DNA of 42,658 nucleotides from Nevskia sp043781855 (GTDB lineage: Bacteria > Pseudomonadota > Gammaproteobacteria > Nevskiales > Nevskiaceae). Made by a program: the position numbers and the translations under genes. Where the stretch lies: contig JAYWBB010000063.1 of the NCBI GenBank assembly GCA_043781855.1, positions 1 through 42,658 of the forward strand, given 5' to 3'. Shown piece after piece: positions 32,408-40,812 of this stretch. The notes under the pieces were generated by a model. It worked only from the letters and a program-made list of their open reading frames with translations, did no database searches and was not told the origin of the DNA. The stretch's first letter is position 1. Each line of letters starts with the position of its first letter.

Positions 32408-32674
32408 ATGACGACGAAACGAAAGGTGGAAGTGTTCAGTGCCGGATGTGTCGTATGTGACGAGGCGGTGGCCTTGGTCAAGCAGGTGGCCTGTCCCTCC
32501 TGCGAGGTCACCGTCCATGACATGAAGGACATCGGCTCGGTCAAGCGTGCCAAGGCATTGGGCGTGCGCTCAGTGCCGGCCGTCGCGATCGACGGCGCGC
32601 TGGCATCGTGCTGCGAAGGCCGCGGCATCGATGAAGCCGTCCTGCGTGTCGCCGGCCTTGGACGCGCTGCGTGA
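32408..32674 (+). CDS. Small thioredoxin-fold protein with three Cys pairs
   Basis: An 88-residue cytoplasmic protein with a thioredoxin/glutaredoxin fold. C14-V-V-C17 sits at the active-site place (FSAGCVVCDEAV), a second pair is C29-P-S-C32 (KQVACPSCEV), the conserved cis-Pro region is RSVPAVAIDG, and C68-C69 follow. Three Cys pairs suggest metal or thiol handling. AGGAG precedes the ATG. It is the first gene behind the MerR-type promoter, followed by the MerR gene, a second thioredoxin-fold protein and a CcdA-like protein. Function is inferred from fold and context. Confidence 0.78.
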   Translation: MTTKRKVEVFSAGCVVCDEAVALVKQVACPSCEVTVHDMKDIGSVKRAKALGVRSVPAVAIDGALASCCEGRGIDEAVLRVAGLGRAA

Positions 32675-32765
32675 ATGCCGGACGACCGGCTCGGCGACGG
32701 CTTGCAAATTCGTCGCGCCGGCCGTTGCGACCTCAGTGGATCACGACGCACTTTCGAGAACGCAC

Positions 32766-33194
32766 ATGCTGACCATTGGCAAACTCGCGGCCCGCGCAGA
32801 CATCACGACCGAGGCGCTGCGCTATTACGAGCAGGAAGGGCTGATCGTGCCGGATGCGAAAAGCATGGCCGGCTACCGCCTCTACCAAGCGGATTCGATC
32901 ACCCGCATCCACTTCATCCGGCAGGCGCAGCAATGCGGGTTCACGCTGGCGGAAATTCGCGAGTTGCTGACTTTGCAATCGGGAACGAACGCCTGCTGCG
33001 GGGACGTGCGCCGGCTCGCCCTCGAAAAGAAGTTGCAGATCGAAAGCAAAATCCGGGCGATGAAGGCGATGTCCAAGACGCTCGATGCGCTCATCAGTGA
33101 CTGCAAGGCCGAGGCGCACCCGATTGCCGAATGCCCGATTCTCGCGGCATTGGCCGAAGCCGAGCCGGGAACCAAGTGGCGCGACCCGACGTGA
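32766..33194 (+). CDS. ZntR/PbrR-like MerR metal-responsive regulator
   Basis: A 142-residue MerR protein: wHTH (TIGKLAARADITTEALRYYEQEGLI), dimer helix (LEKKLQIESKIRAMKAMSK) and metal site cysteines C77, C78 (TNACCGD), C113 (SDCKAE) and C123 (AECPI), with H118. Cys at 77/78 instead of Ser marks sensors for divalent ions (Zn, Pb, Cd, Hg), unlike the CueR-like protein at 11.3 kb. The ATG at 32766 matches the usual MerR start. Its stop overlaps the next gene (GTGA). It probably controls the promoter at 32290-32321, so the operon is autoregulated. Confidence 0.88.
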   Translation: MLTIGKLAARADITTEALRYYEQEGLIVPDAKSMAGYRLYQADSITRIHFIRQAQQCGFTLAEIRELLTLQSGTNACCGDVRRLALEKKLQIESKIRAMKAMSKTLDALISDCKAEAHPIAECPILAALAEAEPGTKWRDPT

Positions 33195-33463
33195 AGATCG
33201 AGCTCTTTCACTCGCCCGGCTGTGGGCGCTGTGCGGACTCCCGTGACGCGCTCAAGGCCGCCGCGCTTCGACTGGCGCCTGATCTTGAGTGGCGCGATGT
33301 CAACGTGCTCGAAGAACTTGATTACGCGGTCGAGCTCGGTGTTCTGACCTTGCCCGCGCTGGCGATCGATGGCGAGCTGGTCTTCGCGGCGTTGCCGACC
33401 GAACGGCAGCTCGCAGCGGCGCTCAGCGAATATGCGAAGCGCGGCGAAGCGCATGGACACTGA
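33191..33463 (+). CDS. Thioredoxin/glutaredoxin-fold protein with CGRC motif
   Basis: A 90-residue cytoplasmic protein with a thioredoxin fold: KIELFHSPGCGRCADSRDAL with active site C11-G-R-C14, then WRDVNVLEELDYAVELGVLTLPALAIDGELVF containing the cis-Pro. It starts with GTG 33191 overlapping the MerR stop (GTGA) and its own end overlaps the ccdA-like start by 11 bases, so the three are coupled. It could exchange electrons with the membrane protein encoded next; the partner of the exported side is not seen. Confidence 0.8.
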   Translation: MKIELFHSPGCGRCADSRDALKAAALRLAPDLEWRDVNVLEELDYAVELGVLTLPALAIDGELVFAALPTERQLAAALSEYAKRGEAHGH

Positions 33464-34148
33464 CACGCTCCATCTGGCCGTGGAACATTTCGGTGCCGCG
33501 GCGATGGCCGCGAGCTTCGCCGCGGGGCTTGTATTCAGCGTCAATCCGGTCGCGATGGCCGCGATCCCGGTATCGCTGGCCTATGTCACGAAGGCGCGGA
33601 CGCCGCGCGACGCCTTCATGTTCGGGACGATGTTCATCGTCGGCATGATCGTGACGCAGGTTCTGCTTGGGATGGCTGCCGGATTCGGCGGCAGCGGCGT
33701 CCAGCGCTTGCTGGATCGAAAGTGGGGTGTAGTGATCGGGCCGGTGCTGATGGTGCTCGGACTGATGTGGCCAGGATGGATCCGTCTGCCCTTGCCGAGG
33801 TTCGCGTTCACCGCAAAGCGGCCAGATACTTCCTGGGGAGCCTTCGCGCTCGGAATTCCTTTTTCCGTTGCCATCTGTCCGGTCTGTACGCCGGCGCTGA
33901 TCATCCTGCTGGGCGTAGCGACCAGCTTCGGCTCGCCGTGGACCGGCGCACTTTTGCTGCTCGCGTTTGCGCTGGGCCGGGCTGTCCCGGTGGCCATCGG
34001 CGCGTGGTCGATCGGATACCTCGAAAACCTGCGCGCTTTTTCGGCGTACCGACGGAGCTTCGAGATCGTCGGCGCGCTGACCCTGATCGCCGCCGGTCTC
34101 TACTTGATGAATGCCTATTTCTTTTGGTGGCCGCGCCTTGCCAGTTGA
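33453..34148 (+). CDS. CcdA/DsbD-type membrane protein with an altered Cys set
   Basis: A 231-residue membrane protein of six predicted helices with CcdA-like features: TM1 FSVNPVAMAAIPVSLAYV, and TM4 ALGIPFSVAICPVCTPALIILLGVATSFG. Classic CcdA carries one redox Cys in TM1 (NPC) and one in TM4 (PC). Here TM1 reads NPV without Cys, while TM4 has two (C142, C145 as CPVC). So it may work by another thiol route, or it may transport metal instead. It is the last gene of the MerR/thioredoxin operon, whose two soluble partners could feed it. The region just after it (34149-34195) has nothing recognisable. Confidence 0.8.
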   Translation: MDTDTLHLAVEHFGAAAMAASFAAGLVFSVNPVAMAAIPVSLAYVTKARTPRDAFMFGTMFIVGMIVTQVLLGMAAGFGGSGVQRLLDRKWGVVIGPVLMVLGLMWPGWIRLPLPRFAFTAKRPDTSWGAFALGIPFSVAICPVCTPALIILLGVATSFGSPWTGALLLLAFALGRAVPVAIGAWSIGYLENLRAFSAYRRSFEIVGALTLIAAGLYLMNAYFFWWPRLAS

Positions 34149-34195
34149 GGCCCGACGATCTTGACGAACGATGACAGTGCGCCGCGCGAAGACGC

Positions 34196-34366
34196 TCAGT
34201 GCTTGGCCGCCCTTGCGCAGGACCCTCCTGGCCACAAACCGCAACTAACGCCAAGCAACTCTCGCAGCCAAGTCTTGACCGTGTTTCTGGACAGACTGGT
34301 CCGGCGTGCGATCTCGCTGATCGCCAAGCTGTCCCTATACCGCAACCGCCGAACCTTTGCATACAT
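34196..34366 (-). pseudogene. N-terminal remnant of an IS21-type transposase
   Basis: On the minus strand ATG 34366 opens YAKVRRLRYRDSLAISEIARRTSLSRNTVKTWL, the HTH start of IS21-group IstA proteins. It ends after 56 residues in unrelated sequence. No IstB, DDE core or terminal repeat is seen. It separates the redox operon from the umuDC debris and marks a recombination point. Confidence 0.55.
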
Positions 34367-34381
34367 TGCCGTGGTGTGCAC

Positions 34382-34567
34382 CTCGTCTCTGTGGTTGCCG
34401 TCTACGACGGCGAGCTGTACGTGAAGCGCCTGTTCAAGGGCCGCGAGCGCGGCGAGCTGTGATCCGAAAACGCTGCCAGGGTCGCCGACTACCCGCCGAT
34501 GGAGATCAACGCCGAGCACAGCTGCGAGATCTGGGGGGTGGTGACCGGTGCCGTGCGCAAGTTCTGA
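34382..34567 (+). pseudogene. umuD: 3' end of umuD, with an internal stop
   Basis: The frame encodes VVAVYDGELYVKRLFKGRERGEL, then TGA (34460-34462), then DYPPMEINAEHSCEIWGVVTGAVRKF and a final stop at 34565-34567. This is the C-terminal half of UmuD, the peptidase-like partner of the SOS polymerase UmuC; the self-cleavage Ser and N-terminus are gone. It directly precedes umuC remnants in the usual order. Confidence 0.65.
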
Positions 34568-34568
34568 G

Positions 34569-34956
34569 CGTGCCTGCTTCGGCCTGGTCGACGTCAACAA
34601 CTTCTACGTCTCCTGCGAGCGGATCTTCCAGCCGAAGCTCGAAGGCCGTGCCGTGGTGGTGCTCTCCAACAACGACGGCTGCGCCATCGCCCGCAGCAAC
34701 GAGGCCAAAGCACTCGGCATCCGCATGGGAGAGCCTTGGCATCTGGCCCCGCAGGCAGAGGGAAGGACGTCCTCGCCCTGTCCTCCAACTACACCCTGTA
34801 TGCCGACATGAGCAACCGGGTCATGCGCATCCTGCGGGAGCTCGCGCCGGCGATCGAGGTGTATTCGATCGACGAGTGCTTCCTGCGCGCCGACGGCGTG
34901 CCCGCACTCGAAACCTTCGGTGCCGAAATACGCCACCGGGTCCGGCAATGGATGCA
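34569..34956 (+). pseudogene. umuC: 5' part of umuC, frameshifted and truncated
   Basis: The first block, CFGLVDVNNFYVSCERIFQP followed by KLEGRAVVVLSNNDGCAIARSNEAKALGIRMG, is the palm/finger start of UmuC with the metal-binding D of GLVD. Near 34760 the frame shifts and continues as LALSSNYTLYADMSNRVMRI and IEVYSIDECFL (the catalytic DE). It stops matching at HRVRQW, about 34955, where it abuts a fragment in the opposite direction. About two thirds of UmuC is missing, so it is inactive. Confidence 0.75.
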
Positions 34957-35042
34957 ACCCCTAAATGCTCGGCAAAAGTTTCGGCGCCCCAGACGATCAA
35001 GGCGATACCCGCAAGGGACGCAAGAATCCACGCGACGATCAT
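34957..35042 (-). pseudogene. First codons of a CaCA-type cation antiporter, truncated
   Basis: Minus-strand ATG at 35042 overlaps the stop of the RND permease (ATGA) and encodes IVAWILASLAGIALIVWGAETFAEHLGVAS, the start of a sodium/calcium-exchanger-like membrane protein of the type that follows some metal RND pumps. After 28-29 residues the sequence changes to umuC in the other strand. So pump 3 once had an antiporter gene downstream, now lost to a deletion. Confidence 0.55.
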
Positions 35043-38000
35043 GGGTGGTTGCGGCGCGGAATTATTTGCGCGACTACATTCTCGTCGGTCGTAGGCTTGA
35101 AGCGCGCGTATCGCAGCGCCAAGGTCGGCAACACCAGAAGGTTGAGAGCGGTACTGGTCAGCAATCCGCCGAGGATCACCAGCGCCATTGGCCCTTCGAT
35201 TTCACGGCCGGGCGCGCCGCTGCCAATCGCCAACGGGAGTAATCCCAAGGCGGTGACCAGGGCCGTCATCAGGATCGGCGCTAAGCGCTCTTGCGCTCCG
35301 CGCAAGGCAGCGTCCGGCCCCCATGTCATCCCTTCGACATTGACCAGCGTGTCGTAATGCGACAGCATCATGATCGAGTTGCGTAGTGAGATGCCGAACA
35401 AGGCCACAAAGCCAACCAGCGAACCTATCGACAGTCCGCCACCGGTCGCGAACACGGCGAGCACACCGCCGACCAGGGCAAACGGAAGGTTGGCGAGAAT
35501 CAGCAGCAGACTGCGGGTATCCGGCAGCACCATCGACAGCAGCAGCACGATGGCCACTGCTGCGAACAGTGAATTCAGCAACAGGTCTCGCGTGGACTGT
35601 GCCTGGGCCTGCGCCGCGCCGCCGAATTCGACATAGCTGCCGGCCGGCAAAGAGATCTGCGCGATCTGCCGCTTCGCGTCGGCAACGAAGATGCTCACGT
35701 TGCCGTTGGCGACATTGCAGGTCACGGTCTGCACTCGGCGGGCACCGTTATGCAGCACCACATAGCGTCCAGCATCCTCGTAGATATCAGACAGTTCTTT
35801 GAGCGGCACGGATGTCCCCGATGCGCTGCGCACTGGCAATGCACCAACCTCCGCAATATTGCTCCGCAATTTCGGATCGAGAATCACCGTGACATTGAAT
35901 ATGCGGTTTCCCTCGAAAATCTGGCCAACCTGATCGCCCTGGTAGGCCGTGCGAATCGTATCGAGCACGCTGACCGCATCCAGCCCCCAACGCGATAGTG
36001 CCGCCGGCCTAAGCCGGATCACCAACTGCGGCGCACCGGGGGGCGACTGCAACTGCACGTCGGTGGCATTCGGTACGCGCGCCAAAATCGCAGCGACTTC
36101 GCCGGCCGTGCGATCGAGCGTATCCAGGTCGTCACCATAAATATTGACGGCGACCGCTGCCGTAAATCCCGACAGAGTCTCCTCGACGCGTTCGGTCAGA
36201 AAGGTTTTCACCGAAGCGCTGACGCCGGGGAACTGCGCCAGCACCTTGCGAATGTCCGCCGCGGCGAATTCTGCTGCGTTGCCGGTGAGAGGCTTCAGGT
36301 CGAGTTCGAACTCGCTGTAGTGAGTCCCCCAGGTGTCGTCCGCGGTTTCCGCGCGCCCGGCACGCTGCGCCACGGAGCGCACAAACGGCAGCTTGAGCAG
36401 TGCGGCGCTGACCTTCAAGCCCAGGCGCATGGACTCGTCCAGCGACGTACCCGGCACTGCCGACATATGGACGATGAAGTGACCTTCACGCAGCTCGGGC
36501 AGGAACCCGCCGCCGACGAAAGGCAGCGCCGCCAGCGCTGCGAGCGACAAGGCGACAACGGCGCCGATGACGGCGCGATGATGGTTCTCGACTCGCATAA
36601 GCCAGTCGCGGTACTTGACCTTGCTCCACCGCACCAGTGGCGGCTCCTGCTCCGGCAGGGCACGACCGCTGAGCAACAGGATGCACAAGGCCGGGGTCAC
36701 GGTGAGCGCAACCACCAGCGAAGCCAGTGTTGCCAGGATATAAGCAACTCCCAGCGGCGCAAACAGCCGCCCGGAGACGCCGGAGATGCTCAGAACCGGT
36801 ACGAATACTAGCGCGATGGCCAGCGTCGCGTAGACCACGGCGCTGCGCACCTCTAGCACCGCGTCCAGAACCACTTTGAATGACCGCTGCGGCGGTGTCT
36901 GACCGCGATTCTCGCGCAGACGCCGATAGACGTTCTCGACGACGATCACCGCGTCGTCAACCAGCAGGCCCACCGCGATCGCCAGTCCCCCGAGCGTCAT
37001 CGTGTTGAGACTTAAGCCCACGTAATCCATCACGGTCAGTGCGGCCAGCAGCGACAGCGGAATCGCAACGAGCGAAATGGCCGCGGTACGTAGATTGAAC
37101 AGAAACAGTGCCAGCACGATGACGACCAGGATCGCGCCAATCATCAGCGATGATTTGACGTTGGCGGTGGCCGTGAGGATGAAGTTTGCCGGTCGGAACA
37201 GATCGTCATGCAGGGTGATTTTCTGCGTCGTCAACGCCGGCCGCAGCTTGGCCAACGCTTCCTCGACGCGCTGCGTCACCTTCAGCGTATTGGCGCCGTA
37301 TTGCTCGGAGATCAGTAGTTGAACGCCCAGCTTGCCCATGATCGACGCAGCACCGATCGGCTGTTCAGGGGCCTCGATCACGCGCGCCACATCGCCCAGC
37401 GTGACATTGCCGCCTGCTTGATGGCGCAACACCGTGCCGGCGATCTGTTCCGCCGTCAGCGCCTGGCCTTCGCTGTGCAGAACGATGCGCTGGTTGGGGC
37501 CGTCAATGAAGCCGGCACCGCGCACGCCGGTCGCGTTGCGCGCAGCACTCAGCACGTCGGGGATTCCCAAGTCGTACCGGATCAGCTGTTCGGGCCTGAC
37601 CTGCACCTGGAAGGAGCGCACATCGCCGCCGAAAACCGCGACCTTCGCGACCCCGGGCACCGCCAGCAGCGCGGGTTTCAGCGTCCAGTCGGCAAGCGTG
37701 CGCAGTTCCATCAGCGAACGCTGATCGGAGGTCAAGCCAATGGCCAGTACGATGCTGGTGGAGGATGTCAGCGGCGACAGCACGGGCACCTGCACACCTT
37801 GCGGCAATTGTGCGGCGAGCGCTCCGAGCCGTTCGGCGAGGTTTTGGCGGTCCCGATAGATGTCGCTGTGCGGCGCAAACGTGGCGGTAATCACCGAAAG
37901 ACCCTGGATCGACTGCGAGCGCAGCGCGTCCAGGCCGGGCAGGCCATTGATGGCGTTTTCGATGGGCTGGGTAACGAGCACCTCAACCTGCTCGGGCGCC

Positions 38001-38188
38001 AGGCCCGGTGCCTCGGTCTGGATGGCAACCTGGGGCGGCGCGAATTCGGGGAATACGTCGTATTGGCTGTGCGATAAGGTCAACACGCCGTAGAGGGCCA
38101 GCAGGCCAGCCAGCGCCATCACGACACCGCGGAAGCGCAGGGAAAAGCGAACGATGCCGGCTAACAAGCCGGTGGCGTCAACGTTCAA
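35039..38188 (-). CDS. RND heavy-metal efflux permease of pump 3 (substrate unclear)
   Basis: A 1049-residue RND pump in the heavy-metal branch (YDVFPEFAPPQVAIQTEAPGLAPEQVEVLVTQPIENAI). TM4 reads AVGLLVDDAVIVVENV with a paired D411-D412, the pattern of drug pumps such as AcrB rather than CusA or CzcA. The CusA methionine triad is absent (FIVHMSAVPG, YSEF, RVEETLSG). The start is taken as TTG 38188, which overlaps the adaptor stop (TTGA), since the open frame further upstream lies inside the adaptor gene and lacks a start motif. A divergent two-component system with a His-rich sensor likely controls it. Its substrate is probably a divalent metal, which is an inference. Confidence 0.88.
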   Translation of the reverse strand: MNVDATGLLAGIVRFSLRFRGVVMALAGLLALYGVLTLSHSQYDVFPEFAPPQVAIQTEAPGLAPEQVEVLVTQPIENAINGLPGLDALRSQSIQGLSVITATFAPHSDIYRDRQNLAERLGALAAQLPQGVQVPVLSPLTSSTSIVLAIGLTSDQRSLMELRTLADWTLKPALLAVPGVAKVAVFGGDVRSFQVQVRPEQLIRYDLGIPDVLSAARNATGVRGAGFIDGPNQRIVLHSEGQALTAEQIAGTVLRHQAGGNVTLGDVARVIEAPEQPIGAASIMGKLGVQLLISEQYGANTLKVTQRVEEALAKLRPALTTQKITLHDDLFRPANFILTATANVKSSLMIGAILVVIVLALFLFNLRTAAISLVAIPLSLLAALTVMDYVGLSLNTMTLGGLAIAVGLLVDDAVIVVENVYRRLRENRGQTPPQRSFKVVLDAVLEVRSAVVYATLAIALVFVPVLSISGVSGRLFAPLGVAYILATLASLVVALTVTPALCILLLSGRALPEQEPPLVRWSKVKYRDWLMRVENHHRAVIGAVVALSLAALAALPFVGGGFLPELREGHFIVHMSAVPGTSLDESMRLGLKVSAALLKLPFVRSVAQRAGRAETADDTWGTHYSEFELDLKPLTGNAAEFAAADIRKVLAQFPGVSASVKTFLTERVEETLSGFTAAVAVNIYGDDLDTLDRTAGEVAAILARVPNATDVQLQSPPGAPQLVIRLRPAALSRWGLDAVSVLDTIRTAYQGDQVGQIFEGNRIFNVTVILDPKLRSNIAEVGALPVRSASGTSVPLKELSDIYEDAGRYVVLHNGARRVQTVTCNVANGNVSIFVADAKRQIAQISLPAGSYVEFGGAAQAQAQSTRDLLLNSLFAAVAIVLLLSMVLPDTRSLLLILANLPFALVGGVLAVFATGGGLSIGSLVGFVALFGISLRNSIMMLSHYDTLVNVEGMTWGPDAALRGAQERLAPILMTALVTALGLLPLAIGSGAPGREIEGPMALVILGGLLTSTALNLLVLPTLALRYARFKPTTDENVVAQIIPRRNHP

Positions 38189-39243
38189 GGCTTGCTTCCG
38201 CCATCTTCGCCGACGCTGATCTGCGCGCGCAATTCCTCGGACAGCAGCAACTGCGCGCCCGCTGTAACGACGGGTTCGCCGTTGGCGAATCCCTGGTGGA
38301 CGAACCATCCCTCGTCGATCGGATTATCCGCAGGCAACTCGCGGCGCACGAAGCGCTCCGGGCTATTGCGCGTGTAGACCCACGGGCGACCCTGCCACCA
38401 CACCACGGCGGAGCCGGGGATTATCACACCCGGAGCGGGTTCGCCAATCGGTAGAAACAGGGTCACGGTTTGACCCGGCAGAAAACCTTCCGACGGCGCT
38501 GAATAGAAGAAGCTCGGGCCTTGCAGTCGCGGGTCAGTTCGCGGTGCCGTCCCGATCAATTGGGCCGGCCGCAATTTCGCGTCACCGGAAATTTGAATCC
38601 GTGCTTCCTGCGGTGGCCTCGCGAGTGCCGTGCCGGCCGGCAATGTCGTTTGAACAAGTACCTTCTGACGGCTGAGGAGCTGGGCGAACAAAGGGGCTTC
38701 TTTTGCAGCGGCTTTACTCAACGCATCGCCAAATTGTTGCCGCGCGGTCTGCCCGGCTGCGACCAATGACGACTGCGCCACCCGCTGCGCAGCCGCGTCG
38801 ATACGCCATGCGGCTTCGGCTGCCTGTAATGCTTTCAGCGAGACGTTCTGATCGTCCGCGTGCAAAGCTCGCAGTCGCTCGAACTCGGCACGCGTGGCAG
38901 CGACCGCCGCGTCTGCCTGTTCTACCTTCGATTTCGCCGCGATATAGCTCGTCCGCAGGGCAATCAGGTCGTCCACTGCCAGCACGGTTCCGAAAGCTTT
39001 CAGTTCCTGGCGATGCGCAATGGCTGCTTGCTCACTGACAGCCAGGCCGCTTTGCTGCTGGCTGATCGCATCGAGCGAGATCGCGATTTCGTTATGGTCG
39101 TTTGAGACCTTCGCCGTCCCTCGCACCGGTTTCTCATGCTTTGCTTCGGCGGCGCGCTCTTTGTGACCGGCGACGAAGCCCCAGACCGCGAGCGTCAACA
39201 CGATGACGAAGACCAGCAGCGCGACCAGTGTTTTTGTTTTCAT
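38185..39243 (-). CDS. RND periplasmic adaptor of pump 3
   Basis: A 352-residue adaptor with an N-terminal anchor (TLVALLVFVIVLTLAVWGFVAG), a His/Lys/Glu patch (HKERAAEAKHEKP), a long coiled-coil hairpin (YIAAKSKVEQADAAVAATRAEFERLRALHADDQ..LKALQAAEAAWRID), and beta-barrel and membrane-proximal domains (GFLPGQTVTLFLPIGEPAPGVIIPGSAVVWWQGRPWVYT). The barrel-sandwich part is shorter than in the other two adaptors of the window. It lies between the channel and permease genes with four-base overlaps on both sides. Confidence 0.87.
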   Translation of the reverse strand: MKTKTLVALLVFVIVLTLAVWGFVAGHKERAAEAKHEKPVRGTAKVSNDHNEIAISLDAISQQQSGLAVSEQAAIAHRQELKAFGTVLAVDDLIALRTSYIAAKSKVEQADAAVAATRAEFERLRALHADDQNVSLKALQAAEAAWRIDAAAQRVAQSSLVAAGQTARQQFGDALSKAAAKEAPLFAQLLSRQKVLVQTTLPAGTALARPPQEARIQISGDAKLRPAQLIGTAPRTDPRLQGPSFFYSAPSEGFLPGQTVTLFLPIGEPAPGVIIPGSAVVWWQGRPWVYTRNSPERFVRRELPADNPIDEGWFVHQGFANGEPVVTAGAQLLLSEELRAQISVGEDGGSKP

Positions 39244-40661
39244 CGTTCCGGAATTTCCTGTCGCGGATCCGTGTCGATTGCCACAGCCGGGGCAAGGGCT
39301 GTCGTCAATGGCCGACGCACCGCATCCTCCAAGGCGCCGAGCGTTTGTTGCGCCTGGATGAGAGCATCGATCCGGGCAAGCTCGGCGGCGATGCGCTCGG
39401 CCTGAGCGCTCAACAGCGCCAGTCGATCTGTCTCGCCGGCCGTTACCAGGGCGGCCGCGGACCTTTCGTTTTTTCGCTGGGCGGCAAGCAGGGCGTCGGC
39501 ATCCTCAAGCTTCTTCACAGAAAAGTCATAACCCGCGCGCGCCTGATCCACTTCGCCAACCGCGCGTGCTTGGAGGGCGACGAACTGATCGGCCTTCAAT
39601 TTGCGACGTGCCTCGGCTTCAGCGATCGGGCCTTCGTTGCGGTTCAGTACCGGTAGCAGCAATGACAAACCCAGTGACCACTTGCTCTGCCCGGCATCCC
39701 AGAGATACCCAGGACCGATGTTGAGGTCCGGGTACTGCTTGGCGATTTCGAGTTGCAGCGCAGACTGACTGGCGTCGTATTCCGCCAAAGCAGCCAGAAC
39801 ATCGGGCCGATTCAGCAGCGCCTGATGCTGAACTTCGCGAGCGGGCAGCGAAGCCAGGGACGGCATCAGTTCAAACTCCGTCATAGACAGATGGATGCCA
39901 TTCAGAGCGCTGACGGGGAGCCCCAGCGCGGAAGCGAATTGGACACGCTTCTGCGCTAGCTGCTTTCCTGCCTCATCCTGCGTCAGCATGGCTTGATTCA
40001 GCGTGATGCGTGCCTGCGTCAGCTCAGGCCGTGAGATAGTGCCAACGGCAAAGCGCTGCTCCAGCAATTGCGCGATCTCAGCTTGCGCCGCTTCCTGCTC
40101 TTGCAGGATCGGAGCGACCGGATAGACGCCGAGCAAGGCGCTGCGGACGTGGCTGCGGACGTGCCATGCCGTGTCCGCAAGATTCAGGCGCGCTGCCTCC
40201 GCCGAATATTTTGCCTGCTCGATACGATGACCCCGCTTGCCGGCGGTTTCGATCGGAATATTGAGGGTCGGCCCAACCGTCCAGGGGAAGGTGTCACCAC
40301 CCGCAGCACCGTTGGTGGCGTACTGCGTAAGAAAGTCCAAACTCGGATTCGGACGCGCTTTCGCAGTGAGGATGCCTGCTTCCGCCACTCGCCACTGCGC
40401 GCGACTGACATCAAGCTCTCCTTGGAAATAGAGTGCGACCCAGCTCAGTGATTCCAAGTCCCAAGATGCTCGCGGAACATCCACCGTAGCAGCGGAAAGA
40501 TTCCGGCGGAGAAATCGCAGCAGGCCCGGATCATCCAGGGAACGGGCCTCCAGCGAGGCGAGCGTTTCAGCGGGAGCGATGGGCCGAGTCCGATAGCTCG
40601 CGCAGGCACTCAGGGCGGTCGCCAGCACTGCGATCAACAACAGATTGACCCGCATGCTCAC
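39240..40661 (-). CDS. TolC-family outer-membrane lipoprotein of pump 3
   Basis: A 473-residue outer-membrane factor with a lipobox (LSAC, Cys at about residue 20). OEP signatures: AQWRVAEAGILTAKARPNPSLDFLTQYA, GPTLNIPIETAGKRGHRIEQAKYSAEAARLNL, and in the second repeat IAKQYPDLNIGPGYLWDAGQSKWSLGLSLLLPVLNRNEGPI. Start uncertain: GTG 40661 or ATG 40655; AAGGTG lies close upstream of the latter. It is the first gene of the minus-strand pump 3 operon, divergent from the response regulator 150 bp away. Confidence 0.88.
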   Translation of the reverse strand: MSMRVNLLLIAVLATALSACASYRTRPIAPAETLASLEARSLDDPGLLRFLRRNLSAATVDVPRASWDLESLSWVALYFQGELDVSRAQWRVAEAGILTAKARPNPSLDFLTQYATNGAAGGDTFPWTVGPTLNIPIETAGKRGHRIEQAKYSAEAARLNLADTAWHVRSHVRSALLGVYPVAPILQEQEAAQAEIAQLLEQRFAVGTISRPELTQARITLNQAMLTQDEAGKQLAQKRVQFASALGLPVSALNGIHLSMTEFELMPSLASLPAREVQHQALLNRPDVLAALAEYDASQSALQLEIAKQYPDLNIGPGYLWDAGQSKWSLGLSLLLPVLNRNEGPIAEAEARRKLKADQFVALQARAVGEVDQARAGYDFSVKKLEDADALLAAQRKNERSAAALVTAGETDRLALLSAQAERIAAELARIDALIQAQQTLGALEDAVRRPLTTALAPAVAIDTDPRQEIPER

Positions 40662-40812
40662 CTTGCAAACGTCCGGCGCGCACGCCTGCTCTGATCGGAC
40701 TTTCGATACATGGCAATTCTACTCAGGAAGCTCTCGTATACGATCTACCCGGAACCTGATCGCAAGCTGACGAACTGGTTGGAAGAACTCGCGATTGAGC
40801 TACATTTCTCCT
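40662..40812. promoter_or_regulatory. Divergent promoter region between pump 3 and its two-component system
   Basis: The 151-bp gap separates oppositely oriented operons and so should hold both promoters and the response-regulator site. A 10-bp palindrome TCGTATACGA lies at 40734-40743. A 44-codon open frame (ATG 40710 to TGA 40844) runs into the regulator gene; it has no ribosome site of note and is not called as a gene. Clear -35/-10 pairs could not be fixed by eye. Confidence 0.4.
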
